64,000 bases of DNA from Coptis chinensis (taxonomy: Eukaryota > Streptophyta > Magnoliopsida > Ranunculales > Ranunculaceae), in the NCBI GenBank assembly GCA_015680905.1, contig CM027379.1:96151001-96215000 (forward strand), in the 5' to 3' direction. Positions 34,096-45,245 of the stretch are shown here, piece after piece. The stretch's first letter is position 1; each line of letters begins with the position of its first letter. Made by a program: the position numbers and the translations under genes. A model generated the notes under the pieces. It saw only the letters and a list, made by a program, of their open reading frames with translations. It made no database searches and was not told the DNA's origin.

Positions 34096-35545
34096 ATGCA
34101 ATCTCAACAACAGATTTTACAAGTAATCCAACTTTCCTTACTGCAGTTAGCTCAAGAGAAAGTACAACCAAAAAGTGTGTTTCCAGGACAAGTGATACCT
34201 AATCCTAAAACACCAAACACAGCCTTTGAGGTAAACAGTAATACTAGTAACGAAAATACAAACATAGGTGAGATAAATTCCATCACCACTCTCCCTTCAG
34301 GCAGAGTGGTGGATAACAAAGTAACTATGTCTATAGTTACCCCACCAGTAGTCCCTACACCAGATATTACACTAGATACCGAAATGGAAACTGAAGATCC
34401 TACCCCTATAGAGGTACCAGTTAAACCACAGCCTAAAAAACAGAAAAGCAAGGTTAACCATCCTGTTGATCCATATGCTAAATATAGAGAGAAACCATCG
34501 TTTCCTCATAAATTAGCTATGTTAAACAAGGATATAAATTTTGACGAGATTAGGGAAGTTTTTAAAAATCTAACGATAAACTTACCTTTTCTTGAAGCAA
34601 TTAAAAAGTTACCTAACCATCCTAAGTTTCTTAAAGATTTGTACACTATTAGGTGTAAGACAAAGATTCTTAAAGACACCTTTTTAACTGAACAGTTTCC
34701 AACTTTAACGAAACACAATGGAATCATTAAGTACAAAGACCCTGGTCGTCCTACTGTAGAATGCACCTTAGGGGATACTCACACGACCACTACTTTATTA
34801 GACCTCAGGGCGAGTGTTAACTTACTCTCTTATTATTTATATAAACAAATAGGTCTACAGGAAATGCAACCTACAACAATGACATTGCAATTAGTTGATA
34901 GGTCCATCAAGTATCCTAAGGGTGTAGTGGAAAACGTGCTGGTTAAGGTTTAGGATTTCTACTATCCTGCGGATTTTGTTATCCTCGATACAGAAGTCGC
35001 TAACGATTCCGTTCCGATCATTTTAGAGCGCCCTTTCTTGGCAACTGCCAACGCGCTTATAAACTACCGCGATGGTTCGATGTCCTTGTCCTTTAGCCAT
35101 CTTTCCGTTGCGGTTAACATTTTTAAAATGATCAAACAGTTGCCATATACAAATATCGATGGAGAGATTAGCATGATCGAGAGCTTAGCTCATGATTATT
35201 TCAAAACCACGTTTCCGAATGACCAGATGCACAAATTCCTTTCCTTTGGAAGTTCCAACTTCGACAAATACTCCTTGGATGTAGAGGAAATTGAGAAAGA
35301 TTTCCTTAAACTCTTTTGCAACTCTTCCCTGCCACTTCGCGAGTCCCACCCTACCAACATCCATTTATCCCTTGACGCTATAACGGAAGATGAATTTTTC
35401 ACCCACTATCCCAGTGATTCTTTTGACCCATCTATTGAGGAATGTCTGGCATATCTCAAGGCTTCTAATGATCTAGACCTGAGAGCTCTAGCTGACACTC
35501 ATTCATCTTCCCTCACCAATATTCCCCACCTTCCACCCTTCTAAA
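34096..35545 (+). pseudogene. E3 gag end, aspartic protease and acidic tail
   Basis: Starts with a Gln-rich helical segment (MQSQQQILQVIQLSLLQLAQ), a linker, NLPFLEAIKKLPNHPKFLKD, then CTLGDTHTTTTLLDLRASVN. The protease active site DLGAS is changed to DLRAS. A TAG at 34951-34953 falls in LVKV(stop)DFYYPADF; the frame continues VILDTEVANDSVPIILERPF, then MIESLAHDYF and the acidic tail EEIEKDFLKLFCN and EECLAYLKASNDLDLRAL, to a stop at 35545. Where M1 has RT next, E3 has only the spacer. Confidence 0.88.
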
Positions 35546-37131
35546 GGAACCTGGAGTTTGCGCTTGACCCTTTTGTTTCTTCTGTACTTAATGATTTTCT
35601 AAATCTTCTTAATACAGAAATAATTCCCAAGGGAAAGGCACTTGACACCTTCATTCTCATTTCTCATTTCTTATTATTCATGGTGTAGATAGTTCCCACC
35701 TACACCATGAATAAGTTTTGTGCCAAACCTACATTCTCATTTCTTCCATTCCTTACATCTAAAATTAATCCATATCCACCATATCTTCCACAAACATCCA
35801 TTTTCTCACGATCATTCACTTGGACACCCTCTCGTTCAAGGGCGAAAAAGAAGGTGCATGCGCGGTTACATTCTAGATCCCTCTGACTTCGCTTTCATTT
35901 TAATAAGTTGCGTCGTAGAGAATCTTGGTGCTTAATTCTGTTTGGGGGTGCATTCCATGTTATTTATTTATGGAAAGACCCCCAACTCTTTAGGTTGTTG
36001 ATATATGGAAAATTGAAGGGTCTTTTGTTGTTAAACTAAATGATATATATTTAGCAATATATATCCAGTTATTTGTTAAAGTCTCAAGTATCTGACTATA
36101 AACGGCTCATTTTGTTGTTTGGTATACTTCCTTAAATTCCATATATTAGTAAGTGCACCACTCAGGTAACCGGGCCCTCCCTAAGGAGTGTGTGGCTGTA
36201 AGTACCGGATCCTAAGTCCACGTTTAACATAATTCACGTTTTCCACTCTTGCATGTTTTCTCGATTTTTGAGTCATGTTCCTCTATGGTGTGAATTATGC
36301 ATTTATTGCTTTCTTGTTTTTTCTTATGTTAAATCTTATTCATAAAAAAAAAAACTTATTAAAATCATAAAAATAGTAAGTTAGGAAGTCTCAAGAATCT
36401 GACTTTAAAAGACTCACTTTTAAAAACAAATTTTCAAACTCTGTTGTCTAAAATTTGTTTGGGGGTGGGATGTTCGTTTTTCCATACTGGATTGTTCAAC
36501 TTTCTATTTGTGTTGCTTAGGCCGTTTAATCGTATTTCGATTTGGGTTGACATTATCTATGAATTTAAATTTCATTCGTTCGCATAACTTACGTTATACA
36601 CGCACTTCGAGGCGTTTTCCATCTTCTTATATGTCATCCACGGTCGGAATTGAGTGTTTTATGGATCATTGGATTGGAAATTCTCTCCTGATCATTTCCA
36701 TAACTCATTTGTAAAAATCGGATCAGTAACGAAGCGACAATTTTAGGTTGAAGTTGAGCGAAAAATCGACGAATTTCGAAATCGATTTGGGCTTGGGCCC
36801 AAGGTACGCACATGCGTTTTCTTCTTCCAAACAAAACAGAATCGCGATTCTTTCCAATTCTACCATTACCAAATTCAAAACCATAACCTAAAATAAAATA
36901 AAATAAAAATAAAAGAGGGAAACCTAAATACAACCACGCCCAAATTCAAAACCTTACCCAAAACACTCCCACCACCATCCCCAACACCAAAAATTAGGGA
37001 AAAACCACAAATATTTGAACTGCCGCACAACAGCTGTCCCACTACCATCGGTTTTTTTTTTTATTAGGTAAGGTTGTTTCACATCGTTTCTTACACCACA
37101 TACAAACCCCCAAATCAGTTCAAAACTTTCA
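35546..37131 (+). other. E3 spacer between protease and accessory genes
   Basis: No gene. Contains two copies of the purine tract TTTGGGGGTG (about 35941 and 36460), and the block AGGAGTGTGTGGCTGTAAGT (36185) shared with E5 (59157) and, inverted, with Y and Z. Residual frames after 35546 continue the protease tail homology (GTGCCAAACC etc.). Confidence 0.7.
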
Positions 37132-38281
37132 ATGGCTCTAAGACGAAGAATTCTACCGGAACAAGCTTTTACGGCCGACCGTTTCGCGCTGTTTTACGGT
37201 GACGAGATAATTAGGAGGAATTGGAATAGGTTGTGGTACTCGACAAATGATTTTTACCACTCCGATTTAGTGGAATAATTTTATAAGAAGAGAGAGTTGG
37301 ATGGTCATAAAATTTTCATGAAGGTGACTGGGACTAGGAGAGAATTATCCAGACAGAAGTTGGCTGAGATTCTAGGCATTACGCCTGAACGCCAGCTCGA
37401 AGCCACCGTGCAGGAATCCCAGTATACTAGAGTTCCTGCATTGATGAAAGATACTCTCATGGAGGATCAATACAATACGAATTCTCATTGTGCTCGACAG
37501 TCATCTCTGTGAACCAACCAACTCTCTGTAGCTTAGTGGATTGGTAAGAACGTCATTGGGAAGGAGAAAGTGAGCAACATCGGTTTGTCATGTCTGCACT
37601 TTATCTGGATATTGCAAGAGAAGAGGTATGAATTCTGTATCCTCGAGTTTTTGATAAATACGAAGATAATGTTGTCTTGGGGGGGGGGGGGGGGAGCCAA
37701 GAATTAAGCGGACTATATTAAAATTGCATTCAAATGAAACTATTTATACAGAGTGCATCCAAAAGACTTGGATGTTACCGGAGGATAGAGTTATTGATTC
37801 GGATATGGAAATGGAAGACATGACATGTTTGGATGAATATGCCATGGAGAAGTGTACGTCTAATTCAGAACGCATGTCAGTGTTTCATACTGGCGTGTGT
37901 TGCATTTATGCTATTTGTGAAGATATACGAGATAGGCAGATTAAACTTCGAACGAAACAAAATACCGTTCAGACAAATTTTGAAATGCTCGACAAGAGCC
38001 AGGCGGATCTCCATTATAACATGGAGACACTCCTTAAGCGTCGCGATACGCATTATAAAGAGATGAAAGCAGAGATGAAAGAAGCAATGGAAGCACAACG
38101 CCTATTCCAAGTAGAGATACTACGACGCATGCCACCCTTGGAGGGCTCTATTTCAGATGAGTCTGAGAGACATGAGCGTCGTCGTCAAAGGACGGATAGC
38201 TCGGGCCCTTCTTCATCACAGGCCCCATCTTCAGCACAGGCCCAATCTCCATCTCAGGATCCATCTTCATCACGTGGCTAG
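37132..38281 (+). pseudogene. Transposase_32-like gene, type 1 (E3)
   Basis: ATG at 37132, MALRRRILPEQAFTADRF, then RNWNRLWYS, FYHSDLV, a TAA at 37276, TGTRRELSRQKLAEILGI, a TGA after CARQSSL (about 37510), NQLSVA(stop)WIGKNVIGKEK, and after a run of 16 G (37679-37694) that shifts the frame, ECIQKTWMLPED. From 37724 to 38281 the frame is open: a charged coiled-coil-like stretch (NMETLLKRRDTHYKEMKAEM) and a Ser/Gln/Pro-rich tail. The amino half resembles the plant Transposase_32 domain. The function of that family is not established. It precedes the type-2 gene. Confidence 0.7.
37679..37694. repeat. Run of 16 G inside the type-1 gene
   Basis: A pure G homopolymer at the point where the reading frame shifts. 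It is either a slippage mutation or a sequencing or assembly uncertainty. Confidence 0.95.
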
Positions 38282-39206
38282 GTGTTTCAAAAAATTTGTT
38301 GTTTCGATGTTATTTAGTTGTTTTTATTGTTTTTATTAGTTTGGATGTTGAATTTGAATTCAGTAGTTAAATTTGAATTTGATAGTCAATTGTATTTGAA
38401 GTTCAATTTTTAATATAATATGGTTCTTTTCGAATTGTGCATTGTTTTTATTGTTAATCCCACCTTCCCGAATTGTTTGGGAGTGGTATTATTTACTCTA
38501 GCATGATTTGTTATATGACCCTCCAATTTAGAAGTTGTTTTGGAGTGATGGTTGACAATATTGCCGATATGGGCATACCTATGATTAGATGTTGTGATAG
38601 GATGAAATCTAAAAGAGTTTAGAAGTTACTATCCTAAATTCAACCTAAAAGATATTGAGTTTATTTTGGAATAGAGAATATGGGTTGTTTCCGTTTTCGA
38701 TTTTGGAAATTTTTTGTTTTCGGCAATTGCCTTAAAGCTTGTTGGCAACTTCCCGATTCGTTTTGGAAACTTAAAGCCTATATAAACTCTATTCATTCTA
38801 CACTCACAACTCACACTACACCTCACTTTCATCTCTCACCTTTCACTACCACGATTCCCATTTTTCTTCTCCATTTTAGCAACTCAGCAGCTCGGAGTGC
38901 ACTGCGCCCGATGGAAGCTACACGCATAGGCAAACGCCCCGACAAATTTCATCAGAGCGCAACCCGCGCCCTACCAAGCCCTGAGCTGAGCCCAACGTGC
39001 GCCCACAACACTGGAATTCCAGTTTCATCCTGAGCACGACCTGTGCCCATCCTAGGCAAATAGTGAGCGCGCCCTGCACCCAAGTGCCTGGAACTCAAAA
39101 ATCGCCAAGGCGCACCCCGCGCCCTGACCCCGTGGGCACGTAAAAATCCGATTTTTCGTGGGTTGTTCCTGGATCTTTTGCAACTATTTTAGTGAGTTTA
39201 TTGGGG
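38282..39206 (+). promoter_or_regulatory. Intergenic region and candidate promoter of the type-2 gene
   Basis: Between the two accessory genes. It includes a purine motif near 38470 (TTGTTTGGGAGTGG), a TATA-like CTATATAAAC at 38778-38787, a CT/AC-rich leader (CACAACTCACACTACACC) and GC-rich repeats at about 38900-39145 with GCGCCC words. E5 has the same order (TATA-like CTCTATAAATAC at 60014, CACACCACACCTCTCAC leader, GC-rich repeats, ATG at 60300). The arrangement looks like a separate promoter plus 5' leader. Confidence 0.5.
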
Positions 39207-40127
39207 ATGACATTCCTTCGTATCATACCGGAACAGTCTTTTGAAGACTTGTTCCAAAGTGACACCTATGGTGCATGGTTTCGCGAAGTGATCATTCTAG
39301 CAGGTTGGGAGCCACTATTGGTAAGTCCTGATGAACTTTATTCTCCTGCACTTACATCTTATTTTTATGATAATTATAAGTTCTTTGATAGACCAGATGG
39401 AGAACAAGTGTTCTCCATCACCATCAGGGATGAACCAATGGAAATTTCCAGGTTCTTGCTAGCCATTGTGCTTGGACTTGCTATGCCGGCCGAAATACAA
39501 GACTCATGGGCCTATTTGGTAGATAATATGTACATGTATAACTATGATGATTTGCATGAGCATTACGGAGCAGGAATCTTTAGGATAGAGGACCAAGGGG
39601 ATTATAACGTCGCCTTTGGTAGCTTGTCTATGAATGTGGGCACTGTTATGTTTTGGATCATGCTAAATATTAGAAGGGAATGGCGTTATTCTTCTGTGAA
39701 TGATGAAACTTGTGATATTTTTCTTGCTTTAGCTAGGGGATGTACACTCTATGATATTCCCCAGACCCTAATGTCTAGTTTAGCCTGAGCCCATAGCAAG
39801 CGGCATAAGTACCTTCTTATGCCCGTTTTAATTTGCCGTATTATGCTATGTTTCTTCCCTGTTTTTTGTGCCCGTTTCACGGATTGGGTTGGGGTCGACA
39901 TTGTGAGACCCACCAATTGTATTATTCGATCATTTCGTGCAATAACTTAGCAAGGGTGGAGGATACAACCTCATCAAGTTGCACCTTACACCCCATCCAA
40001 CCAAGTGGCGCTTGACAGGTTAGCTTTTGTAGATGATAAGTGGCGTGAAGCCTGGCAGATTACCATGGCGTGGCAGGATGCGAAGAAACCTCATTTCTTT
40101 ATTGAGGACGATGAGGAAAATGCTTAA
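39207..40127 (+). pseudogene. Transposase_32-like gene, type 2 (E3), nearly intact
   Basis: A 306-codon frame from the ATG at 39207 to TAA at 40125-40127, broken only by TGA at 39786 and TAG at 39948. An upstream in-frame GTG at 39192 also exists; the ATG is preferred. Blocks: FLRIIPEQSFEDLFQSDTYG, GWEPLLVSPDELYSPALT, YFYDNYKFFDRPDGEQVFS, FLLAIVLGLAMPAEIQDSW, DNMYMYNYDDLHEHYGAGI, FRIEDQGDYNVAFGSLSMNV, KRHKYLLMPVLICRIML and AWQDAKKPHFFIEDDEENA. The FYD..GEQVFS and KYLLMPVLI parts fit a divergent Transposase_32-type domain. No catalytic motif is seen. E5 carries a clear homologue, so the family was kept as these elements spread. Confidence 0.75.
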
Positions 40128-41947
40128 ACGGGAGTTAAGGTTAGTTTTTATTTCAGTTAGTGTCTGCTTATGTCTCAAGCAATTTATTTCTCATTAACCC
40201 CATTACGGGTGGAACTCTTATAGAGTTGCGTCAGTTTTTTTTCTATATTAGTATGTTTAACCTTGTTTTGCAGATGTTCCAGAATTTCACGTGTTTCAAT
40301 GGTATTTCTCTAACCTATTTATTTAAATACTTTGAGGACAAAGCATGCTTCTTGTTTAGGGGGGGGGGGCATAGAAGCATGTGTAATTAAGGCATCTGTT
40401 AGGATATAGATATGTACAGTACGCACTTGTTTTCTAGTAAAAATTCAAAAAATTTAAAAATATAAATAAATAGTTTATGCTATACACTTAGGAATATTGG
40501 TATTGTTTTCTTTCTCTATGCTCTGAATAATCTAGAAATCTCACGTAGCTTTTGCATTAGAATAGTTTTTAGAAACTTAGGTTAATATATAGGTAATAAG
40601 CCTTGCATCTATCTATAAATATATTACAAGAGTATCTATGATTGTTGGCAGTAAATTTCTAAAATCTAGGCTATAGTACTTATTCTACAAATCCTGTGAG
40701 AATATAGCCTAAAGTCTTATATGAGTGAACATTTGAGAAATGACACAAGGGAGAAGTAAAATTCGGATAGAGAAATCACACGTCCACTTGCTTGATCACT
40801 ATACCATATCCTAAGCGAGAATTTAGGCCCTCTTTGGATCGATATAGCCAAAAATTCAAACCTATGAATTATTTTCCGCTAGTCGCCCCTCTAAGCCTTT
40901 CTTGATCCTTTCATAAACCGCAAATCCTTTACCCTGTTACAAAACAAAACAAAATCAAAAAAATCAACCTACCCATTCATTGAATAAGTCTGAGAATAGA
41001 GATAAAGAATAGAAAAGAGAAATACCTTGAAATCAAGAATTTGTTTGTCGCTTCAGATAAGAAAAGAAAATTTCCATCCAAATAAAAAAAAATATAAAAA
41101 AATATTAAAAAAAAAGAAAATAAAGAGTTAGAACTCCAAAAATAGAATCAAAGGAGTCAAAAGCCAAAGAAAAAGAAAAATATGTCTAAGGATGGAAACA
41201 AAGTGTAGAAGCAAAAGTAAAGAACAAGGTTTTCTCTAATTACATAATATGAAGACTCTATTATCTCAGACTTGTCCTTTTTGAATATCCATTTCCTTCT
41301 TTCTTAAACCATCTCCTAATCCCCACAACACCTAATAAATACCTCTAGCTCAATTAGGAATAGGTTAGTGTGATAGTCAGTGGCAGATGTGCTTGATCGA
41401 CTCCGGCTTCCTTGTGTGTCATTGAGTTTGTAAGTTCAAATATGCCCACTGCACACTGGAGTAGCAAAACTTGAGCGGAAAAATCAAAGTGGTTTTTGTC
41501 TTGACATTTATGTGAGGACTTACTTAAGGACGTTATTCCGAGTTTTTAGAAACGGACCTGCTAGTTCATCTCATAGTATTACTCATTGTATATATATTTA
41601 TTCATAGATGATTGATTATTATACATATATTAGCTTAGATTTTGACTTGATTATTCTGTATTCATTGCTAGTGAGATGTATAGATAATTGAGACATAGAT
41701 AAGAAAACAATAGTTTTATTTCTAAGTCGTTGTAGTATAGATGAAGTTTGTGAGTACCTTCACTAGAAAACTCTCAAGAGGCTATAACTTGTCCACTAGG
41801 GAATTCCTAGTGGTTTAAGGCCTTGTTGCATATGGTCAATGCAATCGCACTCGGCAAAACGAGATTAGTTAGAACTCCATTTTTTGTCACTTATGCTGAT
41901 TTTTCATATTTGCTTGAGGACAAGCAAAATGCTGTTTAGGGGTGGTT
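40128..41947 (+). other. E3 3' non-coding region and polypurine tract
   Basis: No gene. It begins with the GCTTATGTCTCAAGCA block, has a purine run of 11 G after CTTTGAGGACAAAGCATGC (about 40332-40369), then AT-rich sequence shared with A2 (21300-22860) and E5 (61500-63044). It ends TTGAGGACAAGCAAAATGCT and GTTTAGGGGTGG before the LTR. Confidence 0.8.
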
Positions 41948-43464
41948 TGATAAGAGCCCAAAACTGTAGTTTTAACCCCTTAACAATAATACTTTTAGAC
42001 CAATTATGTGAGTAATAAATAAGTGTTAATGTTAATTACGTGTTTTTATGTATTTCAGGCATTGAAGTCAATTATGTGCAGAAATATGCCACTTTGGCGA
42101 TATAAAGGAGTAAGGGTTGGTTGCTAAGAAGTTCTGTGATTAAAGACCAAGATTCAAGGAGAAAAAGCCTTTGTAAAGCCCGGTCAGAAACTGAAAAGTC
42201 AGAGTCAACGCAGGCAGAAACAGGGGACAAAAGTCAGCAGAACTTCTAAAGACCGTATCTTTGGACTCAGGCCTCGAAATTGGGCGTAACTTATGTCAAA
42301 ACGACCGACTCAAAAAGAGCTTTCCAATGGTCTAAACTTTGACCCAATCAGAGGAGAAGAAGTTGACAAAAAGCCTATTGAAGTCAAAGCCAGCTGAAAA
42401 GGGCCATGTGGACTGAAGAAATTGGGCTTTGGGCTCGATTTTCCAGCCCATAACATGGACCCTCAGCCCATGCACGAAAATGTGGATCTGGTCTCCTCCA
42501 TTTCCACACACAAGACTTAGCTCTTAAGTATCAATTAGGTTATGATAGAAAGTAGCCATTAGAGTAGCCATTAAAGCTTAATTCTAGATCTAGTTTTTCA
42601 ATTAATTAATTAGTTGTTATTCTTGTTTTAATTTCAATATTGAATTATTGTTATTTAGTTGTTAGATCAATAAAATATTTAGTTCTTGATAATCTAATTT
42701 CGTTTTCCATTAATCATTAGTTTCAATTCTTAGATTTACTTATTTGTCATTATTAGTTTAAATCAATTATTGCAAGAGTAGTTTCCATTTGAGTTTAAAT
42801 AAGCAAAGTTCCAATCTTTTTATGATGTCTAGTTTTAATTCATATGGAAATGATAGTTTGATGAATCAAGGCTAAACCTCCATTAGAGGGGTTTGGTGAA
42901 GCCTTGATGAAAACTTGATTGTGTAGTATAGAATCATTGTAAGAGTCTATTCCACTCTAGAAGAGAGTTGATTCGCCATGAGAATGGATGGACTTCCTCA
43001 CATGCTAGTTATGAATTGGTAGAGATGTCATGTATAATTAGGGATTAGAACGACCAATTCTTACCGTAAGAACGTAAGAATTGGATTACAACAATCTATG
43101 TTAGTTCTTAAGTTGGATTCAAGGTGGATTCAATTCCCCCCTAATTCTTATTCTAGATTCAAACTTTAGTATTCTGTAGCATTTCGTAGTTGAATCTTTA
43201 TAATCCCAGTATCTTGTTAGTATAAATTGCATCGTAAAATAATTCGTAAAACTCTCATTGACTTTGGTAAGATTGATAGTCGTAGGAAACTTGAATGCTA
43301 AATAACTAGGAGTGGAATGAATCTTCTATTCTAACTCTACTTCAATAGTATCGAGAGTAGAAATCTTTGATAAACATAGTATTCGTGAAGTTATAGTTTT
43401 ACTTACGTTTTGACTTCATCGTTTATTTGTAAGTAGAGTTATATTCAATTTTATCGTATTATCA
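41948..43464 (+). repeat. 3' LTR of E3
   Basis: TGATAAGAGCCCAAAACTG to TTATCA, 1517 bases, complete, then ACCTT. There is no CT microsatellite in this LTR variant, which distinguishes it from the A1/A2 LTRs. Confidence 0.92.
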
Positions 43465-43469
43465 ACCTT

Positions 43470-44432
43470 CTGTTATATGAACGGAGAAAAACAACTATTT
43501 TGTCAAAGAAATATAAAATAAATAAATAAAAATTGTATACTCGCTCCATAGGATCACACATACTCAAACGACGAGTAAAAAGTGTTTTACAAAGAAAATG
43601 CGAGATATACATGGACTAAGGCTCCGGCACTTACAACCATACACTCCAAGTGGAGTGGTCTGGTTACCTTAATGATGCACTCCCATGGAATATATCGAGA
43701 AAACACGATGTGTCTTTTATAGTCAAGACTATATGTGAGGTCGTTTTAAGTCAGATTTAACAAGACTATTCATATGAGATGGATGATATGTTGTTAACTA
43801 TATACTAATAATTTAAATAGTTGGGGATTTTTATAATAAAAAACATATGAAAGCATACACCCCCAAACAGAATGAAATGATGCAATTAGAGTGTAAGATG
43901 CAGAATGATAAGATGATGCTTATGTAACCCATCATGGAACTTATACAATAACTCGTCATGTTTAAATTGTCTAAAAGAGTGAGAGGTTGGTATTAGATGT
44001 CCTTCATGAGGCTCAGATGATGGGGAATATGACATATCAGGTTTCTCAACTTCTGAAATGATGGACTCTTGTGTTTGTATATTGGGTAAAGTCTCTTTAT
44101 TAAGAAGGTTTAGAAATTATGAATGATTTCAAAGGCAATTAGCTTAAATGCGAATTTGAGTGAAATGGTTTCGTGGTGTCCTCCTCAGAAATTGGTGGAT
44201 TTTTTATGAATGGAAGTTGGATTTCAAGAGGTGTTAATTTAGGATGGTGATGGTTGGGTGGTGGTTATTCACATGATCTCGAGGACTCAGAGAATTCTTC
44301 GTTTAGTTTTGGTGTTTCCACAAGATTGTGGTTCATATCTGCAATATTAAGGATGTCACAAATTTGTTCCATCGATAAGTCTTTAACGGCCAAACTAAAT
44401 TAAAATCCACTTTCCACCATAGATTTTATTCC
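43470..44432 (-). other. Element Y spacer, right of the E3 insertion
   Basis: No gene. Inverted copy of the post-protease spacer: ACCATACACTCC (43638) and the inverted purine tract CACCCCCAAACAG (about 43859). It aligns with the Z spacer at 5030 and the E3 spacer at 36170. Confidence 0.6.
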
Positions 44433-45231
44433 CTATTTTCCAAGCACTTCATTTTCTTTGTCCTCTCTGCCTAGAGCTTCATAACTTTTCTCAATGTCAT
44501 TGTCCAAGTGTGTCGAGTCTAATACATGCTCTTGAGTTTCTTCTGTCGAAGTTTCCTCATTTATGGGTGATGATGCATTAAGGCATGTGAGAGAAACTAT
44601 GACTTTGGGCATATAATCATCGTCATAAAATCTAGAATTCACATGATAGTCAGGTGGATGGTGATGGGATTTTAATTGGTCATTAGTATCAGGATGGGAT
44701 TTAGCAATGGGCTTTGTTATAATAACACCTTGTTTCTCTTGTTGGATGTGTTCTAGATTGCTGGGAAGAATAGTAGTCTCAGATATGGAATCTTTTGAAT
44801 CGGATTGGAGAAAACTTAAGGTAGTTGTTATTTGTTGAGTTAGTATTGTTTGCTTGGCCATTTTCTGGTAGAGTTGGTCTGTGATAGATGGTGGAGTGGA
44901 ATATGAATTTGATATGGATGGTGATGTGAATGGTAATGGGTTTTGGGTGAAACCATACTCTGACTGACCATATAGATATTGGAATGGTGGTTGACTATTT
45001 GTGGTGGAACTGCATGAATTGTCGGCATGATTAGAAAACTCTTGAAGTGTATGGGGTACTAGGGAAGTTTGAAAATTGAAGTTCATAATTGTAAGGATTT
45101 CCTGTAGTAGACTCGGATTCGGTATATGATGGACAATGGGATAACCAGTGATAAGGACTACCGCAAAAAAAATAAGGCTCTGGGTTTGTATTGTATTTCC
45201 ATGATGGTTGTGATGCATATTGATAAGACAT
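44433..45231 (-). pseudogene. Element Y truncated gag with zinc knuckle remnant
   Basis: Two overlapping frames. The first, from 45231, reads MSYQYASQPSWKYN and YFFCGSPYHWLSHCP, a CX4HX4C remnant of a gag zinc knuckle whose first cysteine is now tyrosine. After a frame change near 45050 the second frame gives a Gln/Ser/Thr-rich stretch (PPFQYLYGQSEYGF, KMAKQTILTQQITTTLSFLQ) and an acidic end (EKSYEALGREDKENEVLGK). The second frame is open over 270 codons if read from 45245. The gag core domain and the protease are not found. Divergent from the gag of M1/E3/E5. Confidence 0.55.
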
Positions 45232-45245
45232 GAATGCTCAATCAA

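Larger units (their letters stand above)
31109..43464 (+). mobile_element. Element E3, full-length non-autonomous Athila-like retrotransposon
   Basis: A 12,356-base element flanked by a perfect 5-base target duplication ACCTT (31104-31108 and 43465-43469). Order: 5' LTR (3' end deleted), GC-rich leader, gag, protease, 1.6 kb spacer, type-1 and type-2 Transposase_32-like genes, 1.8 kb 3' region, polypurine tract, 3' LTR. There is no RT, RNase H or integrase and no room for them. By eye the first ~130 aligned bases of the two LTRs differ at six places, four of them C/T. No primer-binding site is left. Confidence 0.9.

Noticed and set aside
44840..45028. His-rich frame in element Y
   Set aside because: Third frame over the gag remnant; the zinc knuckle frame and its continuation explain this stretch.
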